Shown piece by piece: positions 34,984 through 43,390 of a stretch of 64,000 nt of DNA. Origin of the DNA: Zobellia nedashkovskayae (GTDB taxonomy: Bacteria; Bacteroidota; Bacteroidia; Flavobacteriales; Flavobacteriaceae); assembly GCF_015330125.1 (NCBI RefSeq), contig NZ_JADDXR010000002.1, positions 4,042,685 to 4,106,684 on the forward strand. The letters are read 5' to 3'. Each line of letters begins with the position of its first letter. The stretch's first letter is position 1. Under the pieces are notes generated by a model. It ran no database searches, was not told where the DNA came from, and saw nothing but the letters and a program-made list of their open reading frames with translations. The position numbers were made by a program, and so were the translations under genes.

Positions 34984-36246
34984 TTAAGCAGCCATCTCCT
35001 TCAAAGCTTTTACGAACACATCTAATTCTTCTGTGGTTGTGAATACATTTGGTGTAATTCTGCAACCATGTACATTAGCGTACTTAATGGCTACGGTAAA
35101 AATTTGGTACTCGTCTAAGAGTTTTTTTGCTAAATCTGCAGGCTCCATCCCTTCAATACCCACATTGGCAATACCACAAGCTCTATGTGACTCCTTAGGG
35201 GTGTTTATTCGTATTCCAGCTTCACCTCTTACTTTACTCGTCCAATATTCTTGTAAATAGCGTAATCTAGCTTCCTTTCTTGCACCACCAAGTAAATTAT
35301 AATAATCTATGGCATTTTCTATGGTTAAGTCATGATACACCGGAATTGTTCCTGTATGATTTAATCTAGAGATATCTCCTGGTTCTCTTTTGGCTTCGGC
35401 AAAAATTGGCCAGAGTATATCTATGTGGTCATCGGCCACATACAATAAGCCGGTACCTAGAGGAACGGCCAACCACTTATGCAAACTAGAACCATAGAAA
35501 TCACATTCTAAATCACTAATATCAAATTCAAAATGGCCAATGCAATGCGCGCCATCTACCATAACTTTCACCCCCTTACTATGAGCCATTTGGCAAATCT
35601 TTTTAACCGGTAAGATTTGACCCGTAATATTGACCATATGACAAACCATAAGTAGTTTGGTTTTGTCTGTAATGGCGTTTTCGTAAACAGCTACAATTTC
35701 TTCATCTGATTTTGGGTGGTTGGGCACGGAAACTTCTTTATTTACAACTCCAAACCTTTCTGCTACTTGTGCAAACATGAGTTTCATAGCACCATAATCT
35801 TGAATGGCATATACCGCTTCGTCCCCAGCTTTCCAATCCATACCTTTTATGACCATGTCTAAAGATTCGGTGGCATTTCGGGTTATGATAATATTCTTTT
35901 TTGTTGTTCCAATAATGCCGCCTAACTTTTCCGTCATACGCTCTTTATTGTCCCATTGCACGGTTCGCATATAAAAGGAACCTTCATAATTAACCTTATT
36001 TATGTTTTGGTGAAGGGCCTCCAAAGTAGGTGTTGGAATGATATTGTAATAACCACTTTCTAAATTGATATAGTCTGGTTTAAGCTTATAGTCTTGCCTA
36101 ACTTTTAGCCAGAAATCTTCACTGGAAGCCAATGTAGCTATTGGTATTTCTGCAGCTTCCCCTACACAAACGGATACAGCGCTACCATAAAATGGAGTTC
36201 CTAATGCAACCAGAGAAATGTTTTTTAAGAAGTCACGTTTTTTCAT
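34984..36246 (-). CDS. Exported class V aminotransferase-fold PLP protein (isopenicillin-N-epimerase-like)
   Basis: 420 residues. The N-terminus (MKKRDFLKNISLVALGTPF) looks like a twin-arginine or related secretion signal (K-R with a hydrophobic segment), suggesting export. The PLP core is visible: NATESLDMVIKG, HMVNITGQILPVK, VDGAHCIGHFEF (Asp), GSSLHKWLAVPLGTGLLY (Schiff-base Lys) and TGTIPVYHDLTIE. It resembles CefD/cysteine desulfurase-like enzymes, whose reactions vary (epimerase, lyase). Substrate unknown. Confidence 0.82.
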   Translation of the reverse strand: MKKRDFLKNISLVALGTPFYGSAVSVCVGEAAEIPIATLASSEDFWLKVRQDYKLKPDYINLESGYYNIIPTPTLEALHQNINKVNYEGSFYMRTVQWDNKERMTEKLGGIIGTTKKNIIITRNATESLDMVIKGMDWKAGDEAVYAIQDYGAMKLMFAQVAERFGVVNKEVSVPNHPKSDEEIVAVYENAITDKTKLLMVCHMVNITGQILPVKKICQMAHSKGVKVMVDGAHCIGHFEFDISDLECDFYGSSLHKWLAVPLGTGLLYVADDHIDILWPIFAEAKREPGDISRLNHTGTIPVYHDLTIENAIDYYNLLGGARKEARLRYLQEYWTSKVRGEAGIRINTPKESHRACGIANVGIEGMEPADLAKKLLDEYQIFTVAIKYANVHGCRITPNVFTTTEELDVFVKALKEMAA

Positions 36247-36491
36247 ACAGATCGATTTTGAAGATTAACGAATGGTTCAATAGAAGGACAACAGATTATA
36301 ATCCAATGAAAATCTATCAAGCCTAACCTAAATATAAAGTATTACCGAGTGTCACATTTAAGGTGTAGGTGCGAATTGTATTTTGTGTTTTCTTATGGGT
36401 AAGATTTTGAGAATAACAGAATAAATGTGGCTTTCTTTTCCCTCATAAGGAATAGGTAAAAATTGATGCTGGACTCTTCTATAGCATAAGC

Positions 36492-37178
36492 CTATACTGA
36501 CTGTTGTCCGATAATTGTCAAGAATTCATCACGGTAAGTTTTATCTGCAAAACATCCGCCATACTCTAAAGTTGTAGTAAAGCTATTTTTATCTTTAATC
36601 CCCCTAGAAGAAACGCATAAATGTTTTGCACTCACAGCCACTATCACATCTTCGGTACCCAATACCTTTTGTAAGTCATTGCATATCTGAAGGACTAGTC
36701 TTTCTTGTACTTGCGGGCGGTGTGCATAATAATCTACTAAGCGATTAATTTTAGATAGCCCAATTACTTTGTCTTTTGGAATATAGGCTACATGAGCATG
36801 CCCTACAATAGGTAAAAAATGGTGTTCACACGCAGAATCAATAGTTATGTTCTGTTCTACTAACATTTTTTGATACCCATATTTGTTCTCAAAGGTAGAA
36901 AGCTTAGGTCTATTAGCGGGGTTCAAGCCATAGAACAACTCTTTGATATACATTTTTGCTACGCGATATGGTGTGCCGGATAAGCTATCATCTGTTAAAT
37001 CCAAACCCATCTCTTTCATTATCATTTCAAAATGATATTGGATATTTTTAATCTTTTCATCATCAGACTTATCAAAAGCATCTGCGCGCAAAGGCGTTTC
37101 TGTATTTTTAGAAAAATGATTATCACCTAAAATTTCAATCCGTTCGTTATTCCTATCCTTCATTTGTGCAACATTCAT
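36492..37178 (-). CDS. folE: GTP cyclohydrolase I
   Basis: 228 residues. Zinc and substrate sites: DSACEHHFLPIVGHAHVAYIP (Cys117, His119/120) and KHLCVSSRGI (Cys188). It converts GTP to 7,8-dihydroneopterin triphosphate for folate or pterins. The gene starts inside the 3' end of merC (26-bp overlap), so the two are translationally coupled and share the merC promoter with its two operators. The zinc dependence of the enzyme fits placement in a zinc-controlled unit. The presence of a second folE elsewhere cannot be tested. Confidence 0.95.
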   Translation of the reverse strand: MNVAQMKDRNNERIEILGDNHFSKNTETPLRADAFDKSDDEKIKNIQYHFEMIMKEMGLDLTDDSLSGTPYRVAKMYIKELFYGLNPANRPKLSTFENKYGYQKMLVEQNITIDSACEHHFLPIVGHAHVAYIPKDKVIGLSKINRLVDYYAHRPQVQERLVLQICNDLQKVLGTEDVIVAVSAKHLCVSSRGIKDKNSFTTTLEYGGCFADKTYRDEFLTIIGQQSV

Positions 37179-37557
37179 TTGTAGTACAATTACAGTACTT
37201 CTTATTATAAAGGTGAAAAGCTATCAATGCCAGAGTAGGAATATAAATAACAGTTTCAGGCAAGGGTATTAGTTCTAGTTTTTCGTTAATAACAATTATG
37301 AACAAAAAGGCGTAACTTAACCATAAGGCTGGCTTTACCCAGTTTATTTTTGTTGTTTGAGTTGAACGATAGACGGCTAAAAATGAAATAGCCAGAAATA
37401 TAAAATCAAGAAATTTCCACCATGATGGCATTGTCATGTGGCTTAATACGGAACCCGTTTGGGCTAGAAACAGAAACGGTGTAGCTGCGCAATGTACAAG
37501 GCATAATGAACTTGCTAACGCTCCTAAAGTGTCCGGTTTTTTTGTTAAATACATCAT
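37153..37557 (-). CDS. merC: MerC-family metal-handling membrane protein
   Basis: 134 residues with four predicted helices. MerC hallmark: ASSLCLVHCAATPFLF (Cys pair C-x3-C in helix 1), further helices at about 60-80 and 110-130, and a Cys-rich tail CNCTTNECCTNEG. Family members bind and import Hg2+; flavobacterial ones are usually seen with Zur-type regulators, suggesting zinc. Two adjacent ATG codons (37557 and 37554) start the frame. The promoter is under two palindromic operators. Confidence 0.85.
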   Translation of the reverse strand: MMYLTKKPDTLGALASSLCLVHCAATPFLFLAQTGSVLSHMTMPSWWKFLDFIFLAISFLAVYRSTQTTKINWVKPALWLSYAFLFIIVINEKLELIPLPETVIYIPTLALIAFHLYNKKYCNCTTNECCTNEG

Positions 37558-37569
37558 TATGTTTGTTAA

Positions 37570-37584
37570 TGCAACTGAGTTGCA
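37570..37584. promoter_or_regulatory. Operator copy 1 in merC-zur region
   Basis: TGCAACTGAGTTGCA is a perfect 7-1-7 palindrome ending 13 bp above merC. It overlaps the 3' edge of the merC -7 element (TACATTTG, 37590-37583 on the minus strand), so a bound repressor would block that promoter. Confidence 0.85.
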
Positions 37585-37613
37585 AATGTAATCAATACTA
37601 TTTGTTGTTGCAA
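37583..37613 (-). promoter_or_regulatory. merC-folE promoter
   Basis: On the minus strand: TTG (37613-37611), 20-bp spacer, TACATTTG (37590-37583). This matches the Bacteroidota TTG-N(17-23)-TAnnTTTG consensus, and both palindromic operators overlap its ends. Confidence 0.7.
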
Positions 37614-37632
37614 CTCAGTTGCATTATATTTG
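37602..37632 (+). promoter_or_regulatory. zur promoter, possibly leaderless
   Basis: TTG (37602-37604), 20-bp spacer, TATATTTG (37625-37632). The ATG follows at 37637, 4 bp after the -7 element, so the start of transcription would fall at or within the start codon. Confidence 0.6.
37609..37623. promoter_or_regulatory. Operator copy 2 in merC-zur region
   Basis: TGCAACTCAGTTGCA is the reverse complement of copy 1, 24 bp away, and also a perfect 7-1-7 palindrome. It covers the -33 of merC and lies between -33 and -7 of the zur promoter, so one protein could control both directions. Confidence 0.85.
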
Positions 37633-37636
37633 TTAT

Positions 37637-38017
37637 ATGGGAATTGTCAGGAGAACAAAATCAGTAGATGCCATACTAGCGGAATTCAAAATGAACTCTG
37701 GTGCTATTTCGGTCATTACTTTAGTAGACCGTCTTAGTTCTAGCTTGAATAAAACCACTGTGTATAGGGTTTTGGACAGGCTGGAGGAAGATGGTATTTT
37801 GCATTCTTTTCTTGGTAAAACGGGTCTTAAGTGGTACGCTAAATGCAACGGTTGCTCCGCTTCCGCACATCATGATGTACATCCTCATTTTCAATGTCTT
37901 AGCTGTGGAAAAGTAGATTGTTTGACCATAAATATTCGTATACCCAACATACCGAATCGCAAAGTGGAAATATCTCAGATATTGCTTCAAGGGCAATGTG
38001 AAGCGTGCATGATTTAA
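37637..38017 (+). CDS. zur: Fur-family regulator, probably Zur
   Basis: 126 residues from ATG 37637. A TTG-started extension (37619) would begin inside the operator and is rejected. N-terminal winged helix: MNSGAISVITLVDRL-x8-YRVLDRLEEDGIL. C-terminal dimer/metal domain: HHDVHPHFQCLSCGKVDCL (CxxC knuckle and His-rich cluster) and a second QCEACMI Cys pair for the structural zinc. Zinc-responsive control (Zur) is inferred from the divergent merC-folE unit; iron (Fur) is less likely. It is probably autoregulated through the two operators. Confidence 0.83.
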   Translation: MGIVRRTKSVDAILAEFKMNSGAISVITLVDRLSSSLNKTTVYRVLDRLEEDGILHSFLGKTGLKWYAKCNGCSASAHHDVHPHFQCLSCGKVDCLTINIRIPNIPNRKVEISQILLQGQCEACMI

Positions 38018-38043
38018 AGTGTTAAAAACACTGCAGAATTACG

Positions 38044-38865
38044 TTATTCTTTTACGAATCCCGTCTCTTTAAACTCAAGGCTTCTCTCCTTCAAATACGC
38101 CCAGATTTCTATTGTATTTGCTCTTTCGGATAATGTCGTAAAATCGTTTTGAGACATGCAATAGGTCAAAAACCCATCAACATTGGTTTCGGGGATATCA
38201 AAACTTTCTGCTAGGGTTTTCTTAGAGAATTTTGTGATGACTTCTCTTTCCATGTCCATAATTTCATCACGAACAATCATTTCCTCAAAAGATTTGGTTC
38301 TACCGGAAAGGCGGTTCAATATTTTATGGGTGTTTATAGTTAAAGCAATAACATAAAAATTGAAGTATTTTCCCCTATCTGCCTCTATAAGCAAACGCTC
38401 ACTTTGGCTCATGACATCTAAATCTGCATTGGGCAAATCTAATGACCCTGATGTAACAATAGGCTCAAGACCTAAGCGGTTTAAATCTTGATCTATTCGC
38501 CCAGTTAAATTATAAGGGGTAACGGTTACATCGTTCAAATTAATAACGTTCTCAATAAGGTTTACTTTAATTAAACTCTCATTGAAGATGGTATCCGAAA
38601 TACTAATATCTTTTGTTAAGTACTGAACAGCAGAAACCCGTACTATATCCCCTAGTTTGACTTCAATAGTAAACAACCCTAATGAATCTGTAATTGTAGA
38701 TTTTTTGGAATCCAGGTTCACCACCAACACATCTCTAATTTCATTAGCCGCGTTTTGGACCTTCCCCTTAAGTAATTTGGTTTTGTCTTGAGAAAAACAA
38801 GAATTTGCATTTAATAAAACAAATAAGAAGCAACTAATTCCAAAATAGGGTTTACGAAAAGGCAT
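38044..38865 (-). CDS. Exported CarboxypepD_reg-like domain protein
   Basis: 273 residues with a signal peptide (cleavage near CFSQD). Residues 30-120 form a carboxypeptidase-regulatory-like beta-sandwich (KGKVQNAANEIRDVLVVN, DSLGLFTIEVKLGDIVRVSAVQY, NLNDVTVTPYNL), as at the start of SusC-type receptors. The remaining ~150 residues are helical (EMIVRDEIMDMEREVI...) with no barrel. It is a stand-alone member of a common flavobacterial family of unknown function. Confidence 0.7.
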   Translation of the reverse strand: MPFRKPYFGISCFLFVLLNANSCFSQDKTKLLKGKVQNAANEIRDVLVVNLDSKKSTITDSLGLFTIEVKLGDIVRVSAVQYLTKDISISDTIFNESLIKVNLIENVINLNDVTVTPYNLTGRIDQDLNRLGLEPIVTSGSLDLPNADLDVMSQSERLLIEADRGKYFNFYVIALTINTHKILNRLSGRTKSFEEMIVRDEIMDMEREVITKFSKKTLAESFDIPETNVDGFLTYCMSQNDFTTLSERANTIEIWAYLKERSLEFKETGFVKE

Positions 38866-39176
38866 GCTTATTTTTATCTACAAGCAAATTATAAAACAAA
38901 TTAGTCTCTAGGATAAAACGAGTAGGTAAAATATTGTTAAATAATCATTTCTCATTGATTATCAGCTAAATCATTAGGTACTAAACCCCTAGAAACCCAC
39001 TGATGTTGAAATAGAAATTTTAAAAAGTGAAGTACATAAGCGTTTTATTTGTTCTAAAAAACCTAATAACCTACAAGTTCCATACTTGCTATTTTTATTC
39101 GCAAAACATTTATACACAAAAACGCTCCTTCTTATGCTAACACATATGAAGGAGCGTTTTCAAAATATTTTTAAGG
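38866..39176. other. 311-bp intergenic region; terminator only
   Basis: No credible ORF. It holds the terminator at 39119-39160 for the serine hydrolase gene; the rest is AT-rich with no repeat seen. Confidence 0.5.
39119..39160 (-). terminator. Terminator after the serine hydrolase gene
   Basis: AAAACGCTCCTTC (39119-39131) and GAAGGAGCGTTTT (39148-39160) pair perfectly over 13 bases around a 16-base loop, followed by T-rich sequence on the minus strand. Confidence 0.85.
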
Positions 39177-40475
39177 TTACAAAGAAGTAACTGAAACCTT
39201 CTGGACTTCTTTAGGCTCTGTTTGGCTGTACACCTCTTTAACTATCTCATACAAATCTGGAATTACCGTTCCGGCAATTGGAGAGTTGTTATTCAATAGA
39301 ACACAAATTCCTAAATCTGCTTCTGGATAAACCGCTATTTCGTTTCTGTAGTTATTAACGCTTCCGCCGTGATGCCAGATAGTTTTTTCAAAATTAGTAT
39401 CACCTTCAATAAATTTATGAATTCTCCATCCAAAGCCATAATACGATCTTGTGTGGCCTGGCCACCTCTGGTAGTATTTTCTGTGACCTGCAATCTCAAT
39501 AAACGGGTTGAAAGCCTCGCCAATAGCATCACTTTTCATGATTTCAGGATTGTGACCTAACAAAAAACGCATCCATCTGCCCATATCGTGAGCGTTAGAA
39601 CTAATTCCGCCCGCTGCAACAGCATTGTAATAATTATCCCTTAAGTGAGCCGCTCTCCAACCATTTCTTATGCGTACATGAGGCATGGCAATATTAAGCT
39701 CATGAGTTAGCGTCTCGTAATTGGTAGTGGTAGTACACATTTCTAACGGCTTAAAGAACCGGTTATCCAAAAGTGTATTTATTTTTTGGCCCGTTGCTTT
39801 TTTCATCATTTCCCCACAAAGCGCAAACATCGCATTTTGGTAACTATACATAACTCCCGGCTTGCTAATGGGCATCACTTCTTTAAATCGTTTGGCTATA
39901 TCCTTTAAGGGTATGTCAGCTTCAACGAGATTGGTAAAACTGTGGTAAGGTGTGCCTGAAGTGTGGGATAAAACATTCGCCAATGTTACATTATTGGTGT
40001 TAGACCCATCTCCCAACTGAAACTCAGGAAGGTAATCACTTACTTTATCCGTCCAATCTAATTTTCCTTCACTTTTAATATTGGCAGCCAACATACCTGC
40101 AAAACCTTTTGACAAAGAACCCAACCTAAAAACTGTTTCTCCGTTTACAGTACTGCTCTCCAAGCTATTTTTTCTTCCGTACCCTTCAGAAATCATAATA
40201 GAATCTCCCCTTACAATACTCACCCCTGCTCCAACAACATCTCCTTTTGCAATGGCTTTTCTAAAATAGGCATTTAATGCAGTGTGTAATTTCTTTTGTC
40301 TAGATGCGTAGAGAACAACATCTTTCTTATTATTTGGCTCCTTTTCTGCGGTAGTAGCTGCGGTTTCTGCCTTGTGAGGTATATCTGTTGATTCTGAGTG
40401 AAATATACGTGAACTTAGCGCTGATATTGTGAAAACGACGAGCGCAGATACTATTAAAATTTTATATCTCTGCAT
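39177..40475 (-). CDS. Membrane-anchored serine hydrolase (beta-lactamase/PBP-like family)
   Basis: 432 residues. An N-terminal helix (about 5-22) anchors or exports it. Catalytic marks: GSLSKGF (Ser120, Lys123), YSYQNAMF (Y-x-N) and HHGGSVNN (HxG in place of KTG). This is the class C/D-peptidase-like serine hydrolase family, acting on peptides or esters in the periplasm. Unlike the gene at 23771-24880 it is not a lipoprotein; the two are distant paralogs. Substrate unknown. Confidence 0.9.
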   Translation of the reverse strand: MQRYKILIVSALVVFTISALSSRIFHSESTDIPHKAETAATTAEKEPNNKKDVVLYASRQKKLHTALNAYFRKAIAKGDVVGAGVSIVRGDSIMISEGYGRKNSLESSTVNGETVFRLGSLSKGFAGMLAANIKSEGKLDWTDKVSDYLPEFQLGDGSNTNNVTLANVLSHTSGTPYHSFTNLVEADIPLKDIAKRFKEVMPISKPGVMYSYQNAMFALCGEMMKKATGQKINTLLDNRFFKPLEMCTTTTNYETLTHELNIAMPHVRIRNGWRAAHLRDNYYNAVAAGGISSNAHDMGRWMRFLLGHNPEIMKSDAIGEAFNPFIEIAGHRKYYQRWPGHTRSYYGFGWRIHKFIEGDTNFEKTIWHHGGSVNNYRNEIAVYPEADLGICVLLNNNSPIAGTVIPDLYEIVKEVYSQTEPKEVQKVSVTSL

Positions 40476-40702
40476 TGATGATCGGATCTTTGGTTGTTTG
40501 AGATGAACGAAAATAGGGTGAATTGCTTAAATAACGGTTAAAATGCACTTTTTCTTATTCATTTTGATTACTTTTTATGTACTTCTTAACATTTTGTGCG
40601 ATAAAAGCACATATTTGATAGAATCAGTTAACGAAACTCCTAAAAATAAATAATGATGTGCTTACTTTTACATTCTTATCAAAGCTGATTCTGCACGGAT
40701 AC

Positions 40703-41914
40703 ATGAGTTTAAAAAAAGAAAGCCTTTCTCTTCGCGAAGCCCAAAAATTGGTTTTGCTATCACAACGTTTACCTACACCAAAAGTGGTCGGTTCTGCCCA
40801 AGATGCAACACTTTCTTCAATTGAGCATTTGGGTTATGTACAAATAGATACCATATCTGTTATTGAACGGGCACACCATCATACGCTGTACAATCGGAAT
40901 TCCAGATATAAATCAGCTCATTTAGAAGAATTAATAGCGGATAAGAAAGTTTTTGAATATTGGGCACATGCCGCCTCATATCTTCCTATGACCGATTACC
41001 GTTTTACTTTGCCTCGTAAACAAGCTATTGCTTCTGGAAAACAAAAACACTGGTACAAGCGAGATACAAAACTTATGCAATCTGTAGCTGAACGTATAAA
41101 AACCGAAGGCCCTTTGATGGCTAAGGATTTTGATAAAAAAGGGAAGAAGCATGGTGAATGGAAAACTGCCCCTACAAAACAGGCTTTAGAAAATTTATTT
41201 ATGGAGGGTGAATTGATGATTTCAAAACGTGTCAACTTTCATAAAGTATACGACCTTACCGAAAGAGTTTTACCGAGTTCATTGAACACTACTACTCCAA
41301 CGGATGATGAATATGGCAAGTTTTTGGTGAAAAAATATTTACGAGCCAACGGACTGGGAAAGTTAACAGAAATGACCTATCTCATCAAAAACACAAAACC
41401 ATTGGTTTCTCATGCTTTAGAAAATATGCTTGCAGATGGAGAAATAGCGCAAATACATGTTGGAGACAACATGTATTATATCTTACCTGAGTCTTATGAG
41501 CTATTAAACAAACCCCTGACACGAAAGAAACTTAATATTTTATCTCCGTTTGATAATTTGCTAATTCAAAGAAAACGAACGTCAGAGATTTTTGGGTTTG
41601 ATTATCTTTTGGAATGTTACGTGCCACAACATAAACGCATACATGGGTATTTTACTTTACCCATTTTGTGGGATGGAAAATTGGTTGCCCGAATGGACAG
41701 TAAAGTGGATAGGAAAAAGAAAGTTTTACATATTCACCAGCTGACTTTAGAGCCTAGTTTAAGAAATACCGAGACTTTTGCAGATGCATTTAATAAAGAA
41801 TTACAATTGTTTATGGAGTTTAATAATTGTATTAGCGTTCTGTTACACCGTACAGTTCCTTCATCTTTTAGATTTGAATCTGAAAGCAGATTCCCCCATT
41901 TAGTCATTCAGTGA
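40703..41914 (+). CDS. YcaQ/AlkX-type winged-helix DNA glycosylase
   Basis: 403 residues from ATG 40703 (MSLKKESLSL); the frame can be extended to 40658, but the extension is not family-like. The catalytic motif of this HTH_42 (AlkZ/YcaQ) family appears as YVQIDTI with Gln47-Ile-Asp49, i.e. the QxD form of the YcaQ/AlkX branch rather than the QxQ form of AlkZ. Tandem winged helices follow (e.g. DEYGKFLVKKYLRANGLG). Members unhook interstrand crosslinks and excise bulky N7 alkyl adducts. It stands alone. Confidence 0.85.
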   Translation: MSLKKESLSLREAQKLVLLSQRLPTPKVVGSAQDATLSSIEHLGYVQIDTISVIERAHHHTLYNRNSRYKSAHLEELIADKKVFEYWAHAASYLPMTDYRFTLPRKQAIASGKQKHWYKRDTKLMQSVAERIKTEGPLMAKDFDKKGKKHGEWKTAPTKQALENLFMEGELMISKRVNFHKVYDLTERVLPSSLNTTTPTDDEYGKFLVKKYLRANGLGKLTEMTYLIKNTKPLVSHALENMLADGEIAQIHVGDNMYYILPESYELLNKPLTRKKLNILSPFDNLLIQRKRTSEIFGFDYLLECYVPQHKRIHGYFTLPILWDGKLVARMDSKVDRKKKVLHIHQLTLEPSLRNTETFADAFNKELQLFMEFNNCISVLLHRTVPSSFRFESESRFPHLVIQ

Positions 41915-42066
41915 AATTATATTGAGTATTCTTCACTATTACGATATCACACTTTTTTACTTTCCCTTTTTTTACAGAGTTAGGACGCTCTTTTAAAGCG
42001 TTTTAAAGATAGTACAAAGCACTTTTTGTGCTATAAAAATCCAATTTATTCAATTGTTAATCAAAC

Positions 42067-42450
42067 TCATTCTTCAAACAAAAACTCACCTTTAGTCTCT
42101 GCCGCCTGTAATCCCCAATCAACAATTAGGTTTAGAATTGGAACCAATGTTTGTCCAAACTCCGTAAGGGTATATTCTACTTTTAAAGGTGGTTTTTTAG
42201 TAAACACTTTTCTGTTTACCATTCCATCAGCTTCCAATTGTTTTAGCTGTAAACTAAGCGTTCGTTCAGTGATACCAGGGATTTCCTTGCGTAATTCATT
42301 ATAGCGTTTTTTATCGCCTATTAAATGAGTTAGTATGACACTCTTCCATTTACCGCCAATTAATTCCATTGCTGCGCTTGTTGGGCAAAATGAAATTTTA
42401 TTATTGATTTTAATCTTTGGCTTTTTTTCAAACAGTTCTTTTCTGTCCAT
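42067..42450 (-). CDS. HxlR-family regulator with a single sensing cysteine
   Basis: 127 residues. HxlR signature: FCPTSAAMELIGGKWKSVIL with Cys22, the only cysteine in the protein, then the winged helix RYNELRKEIPGITERTLSLQLKQLE and dimer helix. In YodB/HypR/QorR-type HxlR proteins this N-terminal Cys reacts with quinones, disulfides or other electrophiles and relieves repression. The gene diverges from an eight-gene operon, and two matched palindromes sit on the two promoters, so autoregulation and control of that operon are likely (inference). Confidence 0.93.
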   Translation of the reverse strand: MDRKELFEKKPKIKINNKISFCPTSAAMELIGGKWKSVILTHLIGDKKRYNELRKEIPGITERTLSLQLKQLEADGMVNRKVFTKKPPLKVEYTLTEFGQTLVPILNLIVDWGLQAAETKGEFLFEE

Positions 42451-42514
42451 TTTTAAATATTATTTGAAACATAACAGTTACTAGGGTTATGTAGTCGTTT
42501 CTTAATTCTTAATA

Positions 42515-42545
42515 CAAAGTTATAACGCTTTAATTAAGTATGCAA
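42515..42545 (-). promoter_or_regulatory. hxlR promoter
   Basis: On the minus strand: TTG (42545-42543), 20-bp spacer, TAACTTTG (42522-42515), a full TTG/TAnnTTTG match. The -33 touches operator 1. Confidence 0.7.
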
Positions 42546-42561
42546 CTATATTTTTGATAGT
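42545..42561. promoter_or_regulatory. HxlR operator candidate 1
   Basis: ACTATATTTTTGATAGT: ACTAT/ATAGT arms with a 7-base spacer. It differs from operator 2 at one position and abuts the -33 of the hxlR promoter. Confidence 0.75.
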
Positions 42562-42634
42562 AAATATTTTAATTTTAAACAACTGATTATCAATTACTAA
42601 CAAAACATATTTATACTATACTTTATGACCGATA

Positions 42635-42665
42635 TTGTTTTGCATCATTACTATATTTACTTTTG
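42635..42665 (+). promoter_or_regulatory. Promoter of the eight-gene operon
   Basis: TTG (42635-42637), 20-bp spacer, TACTTTTG (42658-42665). Operator 2 follows directly, where transcription would start. An alternative -7 match (TAATTTTG) lies inside operator 2. Confidence 0.65.
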
Positions 42666-42667
42666 TA

Positions 42668-42684
42668 ACTATAATTTTGATAGT
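42668..42684. promoter_or_regulatory. HxlR operator candidate 2
   Basis: ACTATAATTTTGATAGT: the same 5-7-5 inverted repeat as operator 1, placed over the expected transcription start of the operon and 31 bp before the first ATG. A repressor there would block transcription. Confidence 0.8.
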
Positions 42685-42715
42685 TTAATTAAATCAATAT
42701 AAAATAAACAGTAAA

Positions 42716-43369
42716 ATGAATCTAACAGAAATATTAAGCAACCGCTACTCAGCAAAAGAATTTGATGCAACTAAGAAAATATCAGATGCAGATTTTCAAC
42801 AGATAAAAGATGTACTGCGTTTAAGTCCGTCTAGCGTAAACCTACAACCTTGGCATTTTTTAATTGCAGATACTCAAGAAGGCAAAGAACGAATTGCAAA
42901 AGGGACACAAGGGTTTTTCAAATTCAACACACCAAAAGTTTTAGACGCATCTCACGTAATTGTTATCGCAGCTCGCACAGATGCAGACGATGATTATATG
43001 AACAGCATTCTAGAACAAGAAGACCAAGATGGACGCTTTGCAGAACAAGAGTATAAAGATCAAATGCACGGTGGCCGTATGCTATTTGCAAACATTCACC
43101 GCTACGATCTTAAAGATTTACCACACTGGATGGAAAAACAAGTGTATTTAAATATGGGCGCACTTTTATTAGGTGCAGCTGCCTTAGGTATTGATGCTTG
43201 CCCAATGGAAGGTGTAGATGTAAAAGCCTTAGATGAAGAGTTTGGCTTACGCGAAAAAGGCTTCACTGCTCTAGCGGTTGTGTCTTTAGGTTATAGAAAA
43301 GACAGTGACTTTAATGCAAAATTACCAAAGTCAAGGTTTCCTGAAGAAACAGTTATTACTCAGCTATAA
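42716..43369 (+). CDS. NAD(P)H-dependent nitroreductase-family flavoprotein
   Basis: 217 residues, NfsB-like. FMN contacts: NRYSAKEFD at the start, LSPSSVNLQPWHFLI, and MGALLLGAAALGIDACPMEG; the C-terminus has VSLGYRKDSDF. It reduces quinones, nitroaromatics or similar acceptors with NAD(P)H, dimeric FMN fold. First gene of the HxlR-linked operon; 21 bp to the next. In quinone stress operons such reductases are standard partners. Confidence 0.93.
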   Translation: MNLTEILSNRYSAKEFDATKKISDADFQQIKDVLRLSPSSVNLQPWHFLIADTQEGKERIAKGTQGFFKFNTPKVLDASHVIVIAARTDADDDYMNSILEQEDQDGRFAEQEYKDQMHGGRMLFANIHRYDLKDLPHWMEKQVYLNMGALLLGAAALGIDACPMEGVDVKALDEEFGLREKGFTALAVVSLGYRKDSDFNAKLPKSRFPEETVITQL

Positions 43370-43390
43370 TCAATAATTAAACCTAAAAAC

